NCBI GenBank assembly: GCA_016124575.1
Contig: WGNM01000022.1
Location: 87,057-151,056 of the forward strand
Length of the DNA: 64,000 nt
Source: Cryomorphaceae bacterium
GTDB taxonomy: Bacteria > Bacteroidota > Bacteroidia > Flavobacteriales_D > Sanyastnellaceae
Direction of reading: 5' to 3'
In this document: positions 26,078 to 35,819 of the stretch, one piece after another
Position numbering within the stretch: position 1 is the stretch's first letter
Layout: each line of letters starts with the position of its first letter
Position numbers and translations under genes: made by a program
Notes under the pieces: generated by a model
Database searches by the model: none
Seen by the model: only the letters and a program-made list of their open reading frames with translations
Told to the model about the DNA's origin: nothing

Positions 26078-27124
26078 ATGAAGTGGTGCCTGACCTCTTT
26101 ATTTGTTGTTGGGTTTGGATTGTGTGCGTTTTGTCAACCAGACGTCCGCTTGGCTTACGCCGTGAAACTTGATGTAGGTGCAAACTTTGCCAAATTCGAC
26201 GACCAGCGAGATCTAAATGTTAGGCAAAAAATGGGCTCTGTGCTCGATCTTACTGCCGGTTTGGGTATCCGATATCGCGAGCGCTATGGCATTTTTGCCA
26301 GTGGTGGTGGCGTGCTTGATTCATATGCCTTCCAGCTTGATAGCGGTGAATATTCAGTTTCGAGTATTACTTGGAAAATGCACCTCTCAGCCTTTGCACT
26401 TTTGCCAATTAAAAAAAACAATCATTCAGACCTGCATGTAGGCATCGACCTTGGCACCGTCTTCTATGGCCCCGATACAGAAGGCGAAACCATTGGTAAT
26501 TACAGCATTCTGGCAAGTTCTTTTGGGCCGAAAAGCAATATCCTTTCTCCTGAATTGGGTCTAGTGAAATCTTTTCCTCGCGGTGCCATGCATTTCTTAT
26601 TGACCTATTCCTACATCTTCAGAGATAGCGCAACAGTGAACTTTGCCTTTACAAAAGACGGAGTCACAAATTACGCAAGAGGAAAAGGCGACTACGTCGG
26701 ATTGCGCTTCCGATATACAGGCGACATCACACCTCCAAAGCCACCAAAATTGAAGTTACCCCAGCCACCCGCTGAAATGAAAAACTTCATGGCAAGGGAA
26801 ACCCGCGTTGGCAGAACCTACAGTGTAAAAAGAAGAGTCGTGAAACTGCGGTTGTGGGATCAAGCAGAGCTAGACGGAGATTCAATTTCAGTATTTTTCA
26901 ACGATAATTTCATCCTCGTTGATCACGCATTAACAAGGAAAAAGAAAGTAATCAAGCTGTACCTTCAAGATGGCACGAACACAATCATGGTCTGTGCAAA
27001 AAATGAAGGGACAATTTCTCCAAACACCGTAGCTTGTCGATTACGCGTTAGAGGCAGGAAAGAAGATTTCGTATTCAGCACCTCGATGGACAGAAATGAA
27101 ACCTTGATATTGAACCTCGATTGA
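26078..27124 (+). CDS. Exported protein of unknown function, beta-barrel-like plus beta-sandwich
   Basis: This 348-residue protein has a Sec signal (MKWCLTSLFVVGFGLCAFCQ). The first 220 residues alternate like an outer-membrane barrel (LDLTAGLGIRYRERYGIFASGGG ... MHFLLTYSYIF ... YVGLRFRYTG). A Pro/Lys-rich linker leads to a C-terminal module (VVKLRLWDQAELDGDSISVFFNDNFILVDHALTRKKKVIKLYL), a strand-rich unit often seen in Bacteroidota OmpA-like proteins. There is no OmpA peptidoglycan-binding motif. The ATG at 26078 opens the signal peptide. Function unknown. Confidence 0.7.
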   Translation: MKWCLTSLFVVGFGLCAFCQPDVRLAYAVKLDVGANFAKFDDQRDLNVRQKMGSVLDLTAGLGIRYRERYGIFASGGGVLDSYAFQLDSGEYSVSSITWKMHLSAFALLPIKKNNHSDLHVGIDLGTVFYGPDTEGETIGNYSILASSFGPKSNILSPELGLVKSFPRGAMHFLLTYSYIFRDSATVNFAFTKDGVTNYARGKGDYVGLRFRYTGDITPPKPPKLKLPQPPAEMKNFMARETRVGRTYSVKRRVVKLRLWDQAELDGDSISVFFNDNFILVDHALTRKKKVIKLYLQDGTNTIMVCAKNEGTISPNTVACRLRVRGRKEDFVFSTSMDRNETLILNLD

Positions 27125-28414
27125 TTATTTTCTGTGCTCGAGAATTGTCTTTCTGATGATGTTCACACACTCCATCAATTGATCCTCAGTCATCACCAAA
27201 GGAGGTGCAAATCGGATGATATTTCCGTGTGTAGGTTTTGCGAGTAGTCCATTGTTTTTCAGCTCTACGCAAATGTTCCATGCTGTTGGGCTATCAGGAG
27301 TATCATTCACTATAATCGCATTCAACAATCCACGTCCGCGCACCAGCGTAACAAGATCCGTTTCCTCGATCAGCTTGCGCATCTCTGCTCTGAAAATGTT
27401 TCCAAGTCGGCGAGCATTCTGAGCCAGATTTTCATCTCTCACCACTTCCAAAGCTGCGATAGCCACCTCACCAGCAATGGGGTTACCTCCGAAAGTAGAG
27501 CCGTGTTCACCAGGCTTGATGACCATCATCACATCGTCATCAGCCAATACTGCCGACACCGGATACGAGCCACCAGAGAGCGCTTTTCCAAGAATTAAAA
27601 TATCAGGTCGAGCATACGTAGATTGACGTTCACAATGATTTTCGCATGAGCAATTTCCACAAACAGCGAGAAGACTTCCGGTGCGTGCAATACCCGTTTG
27701 CACCTCGTCTGCAATGAACAATACATTCTTTTCCTTGCATGCTTTCGCTGCCAATTGAATGAAATCATCAGCTGGAGTGTTCACCCCTGCTTCTCCTTGG
27801 ATAGGCTCTACCAAGAAACCGGCAACATTGGGATCCTCCAACTCAGTGCGAAGAGCGTTCAAATCATTGTACGGAATGCTCACAAAACCAGGAGTGTACG
27901 GACCGAAGTTACCCTTTGAATCGGGGTCGCTAGAAAACGAAATGATCGTTGTAGTGCGACCGTGGAAGTTCTCGCCGCAGACAATAATTTTTGCTGCATT
28001 GCTCGGCACACCTTTTTTCTCGTAGGCCCATTTGCGGCAAAGTTTAATCGCTGTTTCAACAGCCTCCGCTCCCGTATTCATTGGCAACACCTTGTCGTAG
28101 CTGAAATACTCAGTTATATATTTCTCATATCTACCCAGAACACTGTTGTAGAACGCACGTGATGTCAGACAAAGTTTCTCCGCCTGGTCTTTCATTGCCT
28201 TCACAATTCGCGGATGGCAGTGACCTTGATTGACAGCAGAGTATGCAGACAAGAAATCGAAGTATCGTTTCCCTTCAACATCCCAAACGAAAACACCTTC
28301 GCCACGATCCAGCACCACAGGCAGTGGGTGGTAGTTGTGTGCACCATGTTTATCTTCTAGTTCTATCGCTTGTTGAGAAGTCAACTTATTTTCCATTACG
28401 TCAGCCATTGTCAT
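27125..28414 (-). CDS. rocD: Ornithine--oxo-acid transaminase
   Basis: This 429-residue PLP enzyme converts ornithine and 2-oxoglutarate to glutamate semialdehyde and glutamate. Landmarks are [76 protein letters not shown], and the PLP lysine in [10 protein letters not shown] (about Lys277). A cysteine-rich stretch [10 protein letters not shown] (four Cys, about 252-261) lies between the Asp motif and the lysine; it is absent from the animal enzyme as I know it. The promoter element TACCTTTG lies 9 nt upstream. It converges with the barrel-like gene with no spacer. Confidence 0.93.
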   Translation of the reverse strand: MTMADVMENKLTSQQAIELEDKHGAHNYHPLPVVLDRGEGVFVWDVEGKRYFDFLSAYSAVNQGHCHPRIVKAMKDQAEKLCLTSRAFYNSVLGRYEKYITEYFSYDKVLPMNTGAEAVETAIKLCRKWAYEKKGVPSNAAKIIVCGENFHGRTTTIISFSSDPDSKGNFGPYTPGFVSIPYNDLNALRTELEDPNVAGFLVEPIQGEAGVNTPADDFIQLAAKACKEKNVLFIADEVQTGIARTGSLLAVCGNCSCENHCERQSTYARPDILILGKALSGGSYPVSAVLADDDVMMVIKPGEHGSTFGGNPIAGEVAIAALEVVRDENLAQNARRLGNIFRAEMRKLIEETDLVTLVRGRGLLNAIIVNDTPDSPTAWNICVELKNNGLLAKPTHGNIIRFAPPLVMTEDQLMECVNIIRKTILEHRK

Positions 28415-28423
28415 GCATTTTCA

Positions 28424-28431
28424 CAAAGGTA
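28424..28431 (-). promoter_or_regulatory. -7 element for rocD (TACCTTTG)
   Basis: Read leftward this is TACCTTTG, a full consensus match, 9 nt before the rocD start. It lies in the 88-bp divergent gap with the helicase gene. Confidence 0.55.
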
Positions 28432-28490
28432 GAAAAATCAATTGGTCGAAACATTTGAAAAGATTGCATGAGCATTCACGCCTATTTCAC

Positions 28491-28498
28491 GACCTTTG
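28491..28498 (+). promoter_or_regulatory. -7 element GACCTTTG, 4 nt before GTG
   Basis: GACCTTTG keeps the TTTG half of the consensus and ends 4 nt before the helicase GTG. The adjacent ATG (28500) is followed directly by TGA, so the GTG is the usable start. Confidence 0.4.
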
Positions 28499-28502
28499 AA
28501 AT

Positions 28503-29942
28503 GTGAATATTGGCGATCTCGAATACCTCTTAAAGGAAGCATTTCCTTACACCCCGACCACCAGTCAGGAAGGACTACTGCATGCATTCAGTAGGTTTTT
28601 ATGGTCGCCGAAACCCAAATGCGCCTTGCTCATCAAAGGATATGCGGGAACGGGGAAAACGACAGTCACAGGAACCATTGTTCAAGTTTTAAAAAGCCTC
28701 GACATTGATGTAGTGCTTATGGCACCCACCGGACGTGCTGCAAAAGTGCTTTCATCATTCGCACATGCGCCAGCCTACACCATCCACAAAACCATTTACA
28801 TGGGAAAGACCGAAGGCGGAGGCATGGATTTCTCTCTCGGTTTCAATCGCCGACGAAACGCATTGTTTGTGGTTGATGAAGCATCGATGATCGGAGAAGC
28901 AACCGCCTCTCAAGAAGACTATCGCGATTTGCTCGACGACATGATGGCCTATGTCTTTGCCGGCGAAGGCTGTAGGCTGTTGCTCATCGGCGATGGTGCA
29001 CAATTGCCTCCCGTAGGCACAACCGACAGTCCGGCGTTGCGCACAACCCATCTCTCAGAACGTTTCGATTTGACGATGGCAGAAATCGAATTGAAAGAAG
29101 TTGTCAGACAAGAAATCGACTCAGGTATTTTACTGAACGCCAACATATTGCGACAACACCTGATGAATAAGACACCCGGTTTCCCGACATTGCAGATGGA
29201 AGGTTTTTCGGATATCAAACGTATTGAAGGCGGCGAATTGCACGAATTGCTTGAAGATTTGTATGGTAAGTACGGACAAGAAGGCGTGTGTGTGATAACA
29301 CGTTCGAACAAAAGGGCAAATTTATTCAACCAGCAGATTCGCAACCGCATACTTTGGCACGAAGAAGAGCTTTCAGGCGGAGATATGATCATGGTAGTGC
29401 GCAACAACTATCATTGGTTGATAGATTACAAAGACGCCCCCACTCCTTTTCTCGCCAACGGAGATGCCTTGGAGATAGAGAAAGTCGGCAGGCACTATGA
29501 ACAATACGGTTTGCGCTTCGCGGATGTGACAGTTCGCCTTGCTGATTACCCAGAATACCCATCCATTGACATGCGTGTAATGCTCGACGTGCTCATGCAC
29601 GAACAGGCCAACCTCGGGATGGAAGCCCAGCGCAGGTTTTACGAAGCCGTTACTGAAGACTATCTGCATTTGGGAAGCAGGAGAAAAATCCATGAAGCCG
29701 TTTCGAAAGACCCCTTTTACAATGCCGTGCAGATTAAATTCGCGTATGCTGTAACCTGCCACAAGTCGCAAGGCGGACAATGGCCAGCCGTTGTTGTGGA
29801 TCAAGGTTTTCTTACCGAGGAAATGCTAGATGAATCGTTGTTGCGATGGTTTTACACAGCCTTTACGCGTTCTCAAACGGTGTTATACCTGCTGAATTTT
29901 GCCCCAGAATTTTTCGAAACAGAGATTCAATCGAAATCTTAA
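28503..29942 (+). CDS. RecD-like superfamily 1B DNA helicase
   Basis: This 479-residue ATP-dependent helicase resembles RecD2/Dda. Walker A is GYAGTGKTT (about residues 45-53), then motif Ia LMAPTGRAAKVLS, Walker B FVVDEASMIG, LLLIGDGAQLPPVG, and the C-terminal UvrD_C_2 motif FAYAVTCHKSQGGQWPAVVVDQG with YTAFTRSQTVLYLLN. Such stand-alone proteins are common in Bacteroidota and act in DNA repair without RecB/RecC. Start is GTG because the upstream ATG is immediately closed by a stop. It is divergent from rocD. Confidence 0.88.
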   Translation: MNIGDLEYLLKEAFPYTPTTSQEGLLHAFSRFLWSPKPKCALLIKGYAGTGKTTVTGTIVQVLKSLDIDVVLMAPTGRAAKVLSSFAHAPAYTIHKTIYMGKTEGGGMDFSLGFNRRRNALFVVDEASMIGEATASQEDYRDLLDDMMAYVFAGEGCRLLLIGDGAQLPPVGTTDSPALRTTHLSERFDLTMAEIELKEVVRQEIDSGILLNANILRQHLMNKTPGFPTLQMEGFSDIKRIEGGELHELLEDLYGKYGQEGVCVITRSNKRANLFNQQIRNRILWHEEELSGGDMIMVVRNNYHWLIDYKDAPTPFLANGDALEIEKVGRHYEQYGLRFADVTVRLADYPEYPSIDMRVMLDVLMHEQANLGMEAQRRFYEAVTEDYLHLGSRRKIHEAVSKDPFYNAVQIKFAYAVTCHKSQGGQWPAVVVDQGFLTEEMLDESLLRWFYTAFTRSQTVLYLLNFAPEFFETEIQSKS

Positions 29943-30210
29943 ACCACAAGCCGACTGTTATTAGTCTTGATTCTTCGTTCGTGCATGGAACAGATTGCTA
30001 TTGATTAATAATTGAAGTTAGACTTTTGCAAACCATATCAGTTAGAGCTTTGAATGTACTCACTTATCTCAATCAAAACCGTTTAGAAAAATACCATTTC
30101 GAAAGATGTAATTAATTGTAATTTTCTTGTTGACGTTCACAAAAATTGAAATACCACTGCAAGGGATATTGCTGAATCTTGCGCGAACGAACATATTTCA
30201 GAAGCAGGAA

Positions 30211-30684
30211 TTAGGATTTGAGTATACGTTCAAAGAGACTGTGTTCTTCGTGGGCATGCAATTCGAGTAAACCAATCAATTTCTCCACTCTTGTGACAAG
30301 AAGGTTATAGATCATATCGTTTTTAAGTGCAATCATATCGACCGTTAACACATTCAAAAATGTTGTTAAGCGCTCTTCAAGATCGTCGTGTGCGGTAACA
30401 AAGTTGCGTGCCTCATCTGTTAGCTCCGGTTCTATTCCTTCCATAAATGGGAAGATATATTGCTCTTCAAACCGAAAATGACTGTTCAATTCCTGCTTAA
30501 ATCTTTTAAACCAATAAAAACAGATAGCAGCCTGAGCACCTGATCTGCCCTCATAGTGTGACATGATGTCTAGATAGTGCTCCATAGTCGGTAAAAAATC
30601 GCTTTGAATTTTCCTATGAGCGGCTTCTAACTGATTGGTGGTAGCGGCAGTTGGTTGGTTTCTTCGGTGGTGGATGTGAATCAT
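30211..30684 (-). CDS. Hemerythrin HHE-domain protein
   Basis: This 157-residue four-helix protein carries the iron-binding pattern of the HHE family: an early His in the H-rich start, HFRFEEQYIFP (about residues 74-84), AHDDLEER, and HAHEEHSLFERI at the C-terminus. HHE proteins bind a di-iron centre and act in oxygen, NO or iron handling. It is a single gene, separated from the helicase by about 270 bp that hold no recognisable feature. The N-terminus reads MIHIHHRRNQPTAATTNQ, which may add ligands or be unstructured. Confidence 0.82.
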   Translation of the reverse strand: MIHIHHRRNQPTAATTNQLEAAHRKIQSDFLPTMEHYLDIMSHYEGRSGAQAAICFYWFKRFKQELNSHFRFEEQYIFPFMEGIEPELTDEARNFVTAHDDLEERLTTFLNVLTVDMIALKNDMIYNLLVTRVEKLIGLLELHAHEEHSLFERILKS

Positions 30685-30814
30685 TGGTAGTAGATATTGG
30701 GTATTTGAAAAGTATTCAAACCCAATCGAGCAGCAACTACCTCAAACAAGGTATTTCAAAATTAGAAATTCACAAAGGGTGGTGGATTAGGTTAGCTGAG
30801 TAAATATTTAAACA

Positions 30815-30842
30815 AAAAAGGTGCACCATAGCGCACCTTTTT
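30815..30842 (-). terminator. Hairpin terminator of idh
   Basis: AAAAAGGTGC (30815-30824) and GCACCTTTTT (30833-30842) form a perfect 10-bp stem with an 8-nt loop, 20 nt past the idh stop. The A/T ends give a U-tract in both directions. Confidence 0.8.
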
Positions 30843-30862
30843 AGATCAATATTCAAGAAATA

Positions 30863-32092
30863 TTAACTCATCATTCTCTTTTTCAATTCCTGATCAAGCG
30901 CATCAAGGAAGTCTTCAGTAGTAAGATAATCGGCTTCAGTCACTTTTCCATCTTTCACTAGCATGGCCAAGTCTTTGGTCATTTTACCACCTTCAACAAC
31001 ATCTACGCATACTTGCTCCAGTGTTGAACAGAATGAGCGCAAAGCGTCGTTCCCATCTAGTTTCCCTCTGAAATCCAAACCACGGGTCCATGCAAAAATT
31101 GATGCAATGGGGTTCGTAGAAGTCTTCTTTCCTTGTTGATGCTGACGGTAGTGGCGTGTAACAGTGCCATGAGCGGCTTCCGCTTCAACCGTTTTTCCAT
31201 CTGGCGTTACAAGAACTGAGGTCATAAGTCCGAGAGACCCGAAACCTTGAGCTACGGTATCAGACTGGACGTCGCCGTCGTAGTTTTTACAAGCCCAAAC
31301 AAACGCACCGCTCCATTTCAGTGCAGATGCCACCATGTCGTCGATCAGACGATGTTCGTAGGTAATGCCTGTTTCTTCGAATAGCGTTTTGAATTCATTT
31401 TGATACACTTCTTCAAAGATATCTTTGAAGCGACCATCGTAGGCTTTCAAAATTGTGTTCTTCGTAGAAAGGTACAAAGGCCATTTCTTCACCAAAGCCT
31501 GGTTGAAGCATGAGCGAGCGAAGCCATAAATAGATTCGTCAGTGTTGTACATGCTCAACGCCACACCGTCACCTTTAAAATCGTAGACCTCCCAAGTTTG
31601 GGTTTGTCCGCCATCTTCAGGTATAAACGACATAGTAAGCTTTCCTTTTCCTTTGATTACCGTATCGGTAGCCTTGTATTGATCACCGAAAGCATGACGT
31701 CCAATACAAATTGGCTGTGTCCAACCCGGCACCAAACGCGGCACATTCTTCATGATGATAGGCTCACGGAAAACGGTTCCTCCAACGATGTTACGGATGG
31801 TTCCATTTGGAGATTTCCACATCTTTTTCAATCCGAACTCTTCTACACGTTGCTCATCGGGTGTGATAGTCGCGCATTTGATCCCCACGTTGTACTTTTT
31901 AATAGCCTCTGCCGAATCGATTGTGATTTGATCATTGGTTTCATCGCGCTTCTCGATTCCAAGATCGTAGTATTTGATATCGAGGTCGAGGTAAGGGAAA
32001 ATGAGCTTTTCTTTAATTGCACTCCAGATCACCCGTGTCATTTCGTCGCCGTCAAGCTCCACGACGGGGTTTGCAACTTTAATCTTATTCAT
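30863..32092 (-). CDS. NADP-dependent isocitrate dehydrogenase (homodimeric, eukaryote-like)
   Basis: This 409-residue TCA-cycle enzyme oxidises isocitrate to 2-oxoglutarate. The start [23 protein letters not shown] and the sequence [68 protein letters not shown] and [12 protein letters not shown] identify the type II NADP enzyme found in eukaryotes and many Bacteroidota, unlike the E. coli Icd type. The start at 32092 removes 24 non-family residues of a longer reading. A TAACTTCG element (32125-32132) may drive it. Confidence 0.95.
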   Translation of the reverse strand: MNKIKVANPVVELDGDEMTRVIWSAIKEKLIFPYLDLDIKYYDLGIEKRDETNDQITIDSAEAIKKYNVGIKCATITPDEQRVEEFGLKKMWKSPNGTIRNIVGGTVFREPIIMKNVPRLVPGWTQPICIGRHAFGDQYKATDTVIKGKGKLTMSFIPEDGGQTQTWEVYDFKGDGVALSMYNTDESIYGFARSCFNQALVKKWPLYLSTKNTILKAYDGRFKDIFEEVYQNEFKTLFEETGITYEHRLIDDMVASALKWSGAFVWACKNYDGDVQSDTVAQGFGSLGLMTSVLVTPDGKTVEAEAAHGTVTRHYRQHQQGKKTSTNPIASIFAWTRGLDFRGKLDGNDALRSFCSTLEQVCVDVVEGGKMTKDLAMLVKDGKVTEADYLTTEDFLDALDQELKKRMMS

Positions 32093-32162
32093 CTTTGAGA
32101 AAGTGGTTTTGAAATTGGAAAGCGCGAAGTTACGATTTTTGCTCGAAAACACTGTTGGAAAC

Positions 32163-32195
32163 AAAAAGAGGCGACTGAATCAGCCGCCTCTTTTT
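32163..32195 (-). terminator. Hairpin terminator of ndk
   Basis: AAAAAGAGGCG (32163-32173) pairs with CGCCTCTTTTT (32185-32195), an 11-bp perfect stem. It lies between ndk and idh, so these are separate transcription units although on the same strand. Confidence 0.8.
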
Positions 32196-32214
32196 TGAAT
32201 ACTTTAATCGCTCA

Positions 32215-32634
32215 TTAAGCGCGCTCACGCTCACTGAAGAAGAAAAATCCTTCGTTGTGTGCGTTCTCATCGCTATCAGATCCGTGAACCGCATTCGCTG
32301 CGATGCTTTCAGCAAAATCACGACGGATAGTGCCTTCTGCAGCTTGTTTCGGGTCAGTAGCTCCGATCAATGTGCGGAAATCTTCTACTGCATTGTCTTT
32401 CTCAAGAATGGCAGCTACGATAGGACCTGAAGTCATGTAGTCTACCAATTCACCGAAGAACGGACGCTCTTTGTGAATGGCATAGAACTTCTCAGCTTCC
32501 TGACGTGAAAGTTGTGTCCACTTCATTGCGCGAATTGAAAAACCCGCTCCGATGATGCGATCAATTATTTTCCCGGTGTTACCAGCGCCGGTCGCATCCG
32601 GCTTAATCATTGTAAAAGTTCTGTTCGTAGCCAT
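32215..32634 (-). CDS. ndk: Nucleoside-diphosphate kinase
   Basis: This 139-residue kinase balances NTP pools. Signature features are [11 protein letters not shown] at the start, [16 protein letters not shown], and the active-site region [12 protein letters not shown] with the phosphorylated His. The C-terminus ([12 protein letters not shown]) is typical of Bacteroidota. The start at 32634 gives [13 protein letters not shown]; the longer reading adds 18 residues. A TACCTTTG element lies upstream at 32659-32666. Confidence 0.96.
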   Translation of the reverse strand: MATNRTFTMIKPDATGAGNTGKIIDRIIGAGFSIRAMKWTQLSRQEAEKFYAIHKERPFFGELVDYMTSGPIVAAILEKDNAVEDFRTLIGATDPKQAAEGTIRRDFAESIAANAVHGSDSDENAHNEGFFFFSERERA

Positions 32635-32658
32635 CTTTGGACATTTGAAAAATCGGCG

Positions 32659-32666
32659 CAAAGGTA
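32659..32666 (-). promoter_or_regulatory. -7 element for ndk (TACCTTTG)
   Basis: Read leftward this is TACCTTTG, a full consensus match, about 24 nt before the ndk start. Confidence 0.55.
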
Positions 32667-32753
32667 CGACATTTCTAAAAGTCATCACACATCAACTAAA
32701 GCAAAATACCTCTTAACTTCGCTGCTTGGAACAATAGTTGTCATTCCGCGCAC

Positions 32754-33986
32754 ATGAAATCTACTTTTCTCATTGTCCTTTGTTGCTTTGTTTTCGCCTG
32801 TTCTAGCGAATCGCAACCTACCATGCAAGCCAGTGCACCCTTTATGGCCAGCTTGAAAGAAAATTCTGAAATAGTTACTGGTGCTGAGCAAATGGATCGC
32901 TACATCGGACTATTGCAAAACAAAAAAGTTGGCTTGGTCGTGAACCACACCTCCGTGATTGGCGATCAGCATCTTGCAGATGTTTTGGTAGAAAAAGGCG
33001 TTACTGTTGGTGCCATTTTCGCTCCCGAACATGGATTTCGCGGCGAGGCTGCCAATGGAGAGCATGTGGCGAGCGGTATTGATGGCAAAACCGGACTTCC
33101 TGTGCGGTCGTTATATGGAAAAACAAAGAAGCCGACACCAGAGATGCTTGCAGACATCGACATCTTGGTATTTGATATTCAAGACGTTGGTGCACGATTT
33201 TACACCTATTTATCAACCTTGTACTACATAATCGAGGCAGGGGCTGAAAATAAGATTCCTGTCATTGTTCTCGATCGTCCAAACCCAAATGGCTTTTATG
33301 TTGACGGACCAGTATTGGAGCCAAGTTTCACCTCATTTGTCGGCATCATTCCTATCCCCGTCGTGCACGGGATGACCTTGGGCGAATTGGCGAAAATGAT
33401 TTGTGGCGAAAATTGGATGACTACAACCGCGACCTGCGACCTTCAGGTGATTGCATGCAAACATTATCAGCACGACGATCTGTACGCCTTACCCATCAAT
33501 CCTAGTCCGAACCTCAGCAGTCAATCTGCCATTTACCTCTACCCTACTTTGTGTTTGTTTGAACCCACTAAGATCAGTATCGGCCGAGGCACTCCATTTC
33601 CCTTTGAGGTTATTGGCTATCCTGAAAATCAGAACGGATCATTTCAATTCACTCCTGCAGCCATTGCGGGGAAAGTCACCAATCCGAAGTATGAAGGTAA
33701 AGCGTGTAACGGACAAAACCTCGGTGAGTTTGGGAGTTTTTACTTCAAATCATATCGCCACATGTACCTTCCGTTTATTCTCGACTCGTACAAATTCTAT
33801 CCAGACAAGTCTAAGTTTTTCACCGATGCTGCTTTTTTCGACAAGCTAGCAGGCACAGACAAACTGCGAAAGCAGATCATAGCTGGCAATACCGAAGAAG
33901 AAATACGCGCTAGCTGGGCGCCTGATTTGCAAGCATTTAAGGAAATGAGAAAAAAGTACCTCTTGTATCCCGACCCCTTGAATTGA
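32754..33986 (+). CDS. DUF1343 lipoprotein, NamZ-type exo-N-acetylmuramidase family
   Basis: This 410-residue lipoprotein (signal MKSTFLIVLCCFVFAC, lipobox Cys at residue 16) belongs to DUF1343. A founding member, NamZ, releases terminal N-acetylmuramic acid in peptidoglycan recycling. Conserved stretches are LLQNKKVGLVVNHTSVIG, GAIFAPEHGFRGEAANGE, LPVRSLYGKTKKPTPEML, DIQDVGARFYTYLSTL, VLDRPNPNGFYVDGP, and PSPNLSSQSAIYLYPTLCLFEPTKISIGRGTPFPFE. Substrate assignment is by family. It is divergent from ndk. Confidence 0.88.
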   Translation: MKSTFLIVLCCFVFACSSESQPTMQASAPFMASLKENSEIVTGAEQMDRYIGLLQNKKVGLVVNHTSVIGDQHLADVLVEKGVTVGAIFAPEHGFRGEAANGEHVASGIDGKTGLPVRSLYGKTKKPTPEMLADIDILVFDIQDVGARFYTYLSTLYYIIEAGAENKIPVIVLDRPNPNGFYVDGPVLEPSFTSFVGIIPIPVVHGMTLGELAKMICGENWMTTTATCDLQVIACKHYQHDDLYALPINPSPNLSSQSAIYLYPTLCLFEPTKISIGRGTPFPFEVIGYPENQNGSFQFTPAAIAGKVTNPKYEGKACNGQNLGEFGSFYFKSYRHMYLPFILDSYKFYPDKSKFFTDAAFFDKLAGTDKLRKQIIAGNTEEEIRASWAPDLQAFKEMRKKYLLYPDPLN

Positions 33987-34003
33987 CTTCAAGAATTGCG
34001 CTC

Positions 34004-34033
34004 TTTTGTATTTCTGTGGCTTTACTATTTTTG
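34004..34033 (+). promoter_or_regulatory. Near-consensus Bacteroidota promoter (TTTTG-17-TATTTTTG)
   Basis: TTTTG at 34004-34008 and TATTTTTG at 34026-34033 are spaced 17 nt and match both halves of the Bacteroidota sigma factor consensus. A short leader of about 20 nt then reaches the ATG at 34061. This is the cleanest two-box promoter in the window. Confidence 0.65.
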
Positions 34034-34060
34034 TACCTTCACAAGCCTATTAAAAAACGT

Positions 34061-34573
34061 ATGAAAAAGGTTCTACTCCTGCTTACTATTGCACTCGCTG
34101 TTGGTTCTTGTAAAAAAACCGATGAGTTCGTAAATCCAGTATTTATGTGTGATTGTGGGTCTATTAAATGGGGTGGTGTAGAATATCCACTTCAGATGGC
34201 TGAGTATGTTTTGGGAGATCCAGAAAACTTCCTTTCCCGCAAATATGTGTTGACAGCTGATGTCCGTACCGAATTTGAAGTAGAGCCACACAACCTCAAC
34301 ATTCAATTGGGGGTAGACAGTGTTGATCAGCAGCTTTTTTACATACCAAACCCCGATGTTCTGAATTGGTTTGAAGAGATCAATCAAAACGATATTTTAC
34401 TTCCGTACCGCACTTATACGAGCACTGTAGGCTTGGTGAACATCACTCCTGCTATTTTAGGCGGCAATGAAACCGTAAGCTTTGAAATGATCTTGCGAGA
34501 AGTTGTGAATAGCGACACCGTTGGTTTCGACATCTCTATGAAAGGCAACTTCAACGTCACCATCAATAACTAA
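34061..34573 (+). CDS. Lipoprotein of unknown function
   Basis: This 170-residue protein has a lipoprotein signal (KKVLLLLTIALAVGSCKK, lipobox Cys at residue 17). The mature part is strand-rich (CDCGSIKWGGVEYPLQMAEYVLG ... VSFEMILREVVNSDTVGFDISMKGNFNVTIN). No family was recognised. I chose the ATG at 34061 over an upstream frame because of the signal peptide and the promoter immediately before it. Its 3' end overlaps the convergent SGNH gene by 11 nt. Confidence 0.7.
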   Translation: MKKVLLLLTIALAVGSCKKTDEFVNPVFMCDCGSIKWGGVEYPLQMAEYVLGDPENFLSRKYVLTADVRTEFEVEPHNLNIQLGVDSVDQQLFYIPNPDVLNWFEEINQNDILLPYRTYTSTVGLVNITPAILGGNETVSFEMILREVVNSDTVGFDISMKGNFNVTINN

Positions 34574-35801
34574 CAATCAATTTCTGATTGTACTGTTCTT
34601 TTTCGTCGCTGCTCACTCGCAGGATGTAAATGCCTCGGGGTAAATGCTCTATACTTATATCCGATTGGTTTCCATTCAGTTTTTGACGGTGTACGAGTTG
34701 TCCGCTCATGTTTCGTATTTCCAACTCACCATTCGCTATTGAAGTCTTCACGCGCACCGCTGTTGATGCTGGGTTTGGATGAATAGAGAATCCTTCTAAT
34801 TCAGCATCGAAAACACCCGTGTTATCAATCACGATCGTTTCGGTATCCGCAGCCGTTCCGCACGGAGACGTGGACGAAGCTGTGAAAGTATACTCACCAT
34901 TATCATAACCTTCTGTAGAGATAACAATTGGGAAGTCTGCGTATTGCGTTATTTCACCATTTATAGATACTTCAACCGATAGTGTCGTAGCACTCGCATC
35001 AATCACCACCTCATCTTCAAACGAAGAAATGGTTGTCCACACCATTGGAACGTTCATATTCCACATCTCCAAATTCCCGAAAACCACCTCATTTGCTGCC
35101 TCCTGTATTGCAAGAGCTTGTTGAGCGGTTACTCCATCAGGATATGCTGCTCCAACAGGAGATTCATTAAACATTACCGCGAAGAACGTGCAGGCAGCGA
35201 GGTATGTACCGTGTATTGACGGATGACTACCATCGGCAGCATAAAGTGGAGCATCAGCCATAACCGATTGCCAAACGCTTCCGACAGGTGCAACCCATGC
35301 ATCGTTGTCTGTTGCCATTTGCATGTAGCGTTCAGTAAGCAGCTCTTGCATACCATCGTAAGTGCAAACAGGCGGCCAGTTGGCGCAATTTTGACTATCA
35401 CCATTTTCGCGACCCCAGGTCATGTAGAAAAGAGGACGAGCACACGGATTGGCTTCGCGAATTAGGTTACAAAGTTGTCCTGCAAAAGGGAAGCAGTCTT
35501 GCTCGACTTGCGAAAGCGGGAAACTTGGAATTTGGCTTTGCTCTTGAAGGATCACAAAATCCCATTCATCAGCAGCGATTTTCTGCAGCGTTGTTGCATT
35601 TGATGTGTGCTGGTTGAACGTATATCCTCCCGGAGCGCTGCTATCGAATATTAGTGAATGACCCATTGACGTAGCGACATCGCTCACCACATTTGGTAGA
35701 GCATTGTAATAGGTATAGCTATTGCCGATGAACAGCGATTTAATTGTTGTTGCATCCGCGTTGAGCGATATTACTAAAAGCAGAGAAAAGAGAATACGCA
35801 T
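34563..35801 (-). CDS. Secreted SGNH-hydrolase-like (DUF4886) protein with T9SS sorting domain
   Basis: This 412-residue exported protein has a signal peptide (MRILFSLLLVISLNADA). It starts with a DUF4886/SGNH-like domain: FIGNSYTYYNALPNVV with the block I Ser (GNS instead of GDS), SSAPGGYTF, DFVILQEQSQIP, and DGSHPSIHGTYLAACTFFAVM supplying the D-x-x-H pair. A strand-rich middle region follows, then a T9SS domain (FSIHPNPASTAVRVKTS ... GIYILRVSSDEKEQYNQKLIVSY). It is probably an extracellular esterase or carbohydrate deacetylase, but the substrate is unknown. The S41 peptidase gene follows on the same strand after 18 nt. Confidence 0.85.
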   Translation of the reverse strand: MRILFSLLLVISLNADATTIKSLFIGNSYTYYNALPNVVSDVATSMGHSLIFDSSAPGGYTFNQHTSNATTLQKIAADEWDFVILQEQSQIPSFPLSQVEQDCFPFAGQLCNLIREANPCARPLFYMTWGRENGDSQNCANWPPVCTYDGMQELLTERYMQMATDNDAWVAPVGSVWQSVMADAPLYAADGSHPSIHGTYLAACTFFAVMFNESPVGAAYPDGVTAQQALAIQEAANEVVFGNLEMWNMNVPMVWTTISSFEDEVVIDASATTLSVEVSINGEITQYADFPIVISTEGYDNGEYTFTASSTSPCGTAADTETIVIDNTGVFDAELEGFSIHPNPASTAVRVKTSIANGELEIRNMSGQLVHRQKLNGNQSDISIEHLPRGIYILRVSSDEKEQYNQKLIVSY

Positions 35802-35819
35802 ACCGTATAAGAAAGGAGA

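Noticed and set aside
12264..30104. The 14-base string AAAATACCATTTCG occurs near 12268 and near 30090
   Set aside because: A single 14-mer match in 64 kb is expected several times by chance; the flanks differ.
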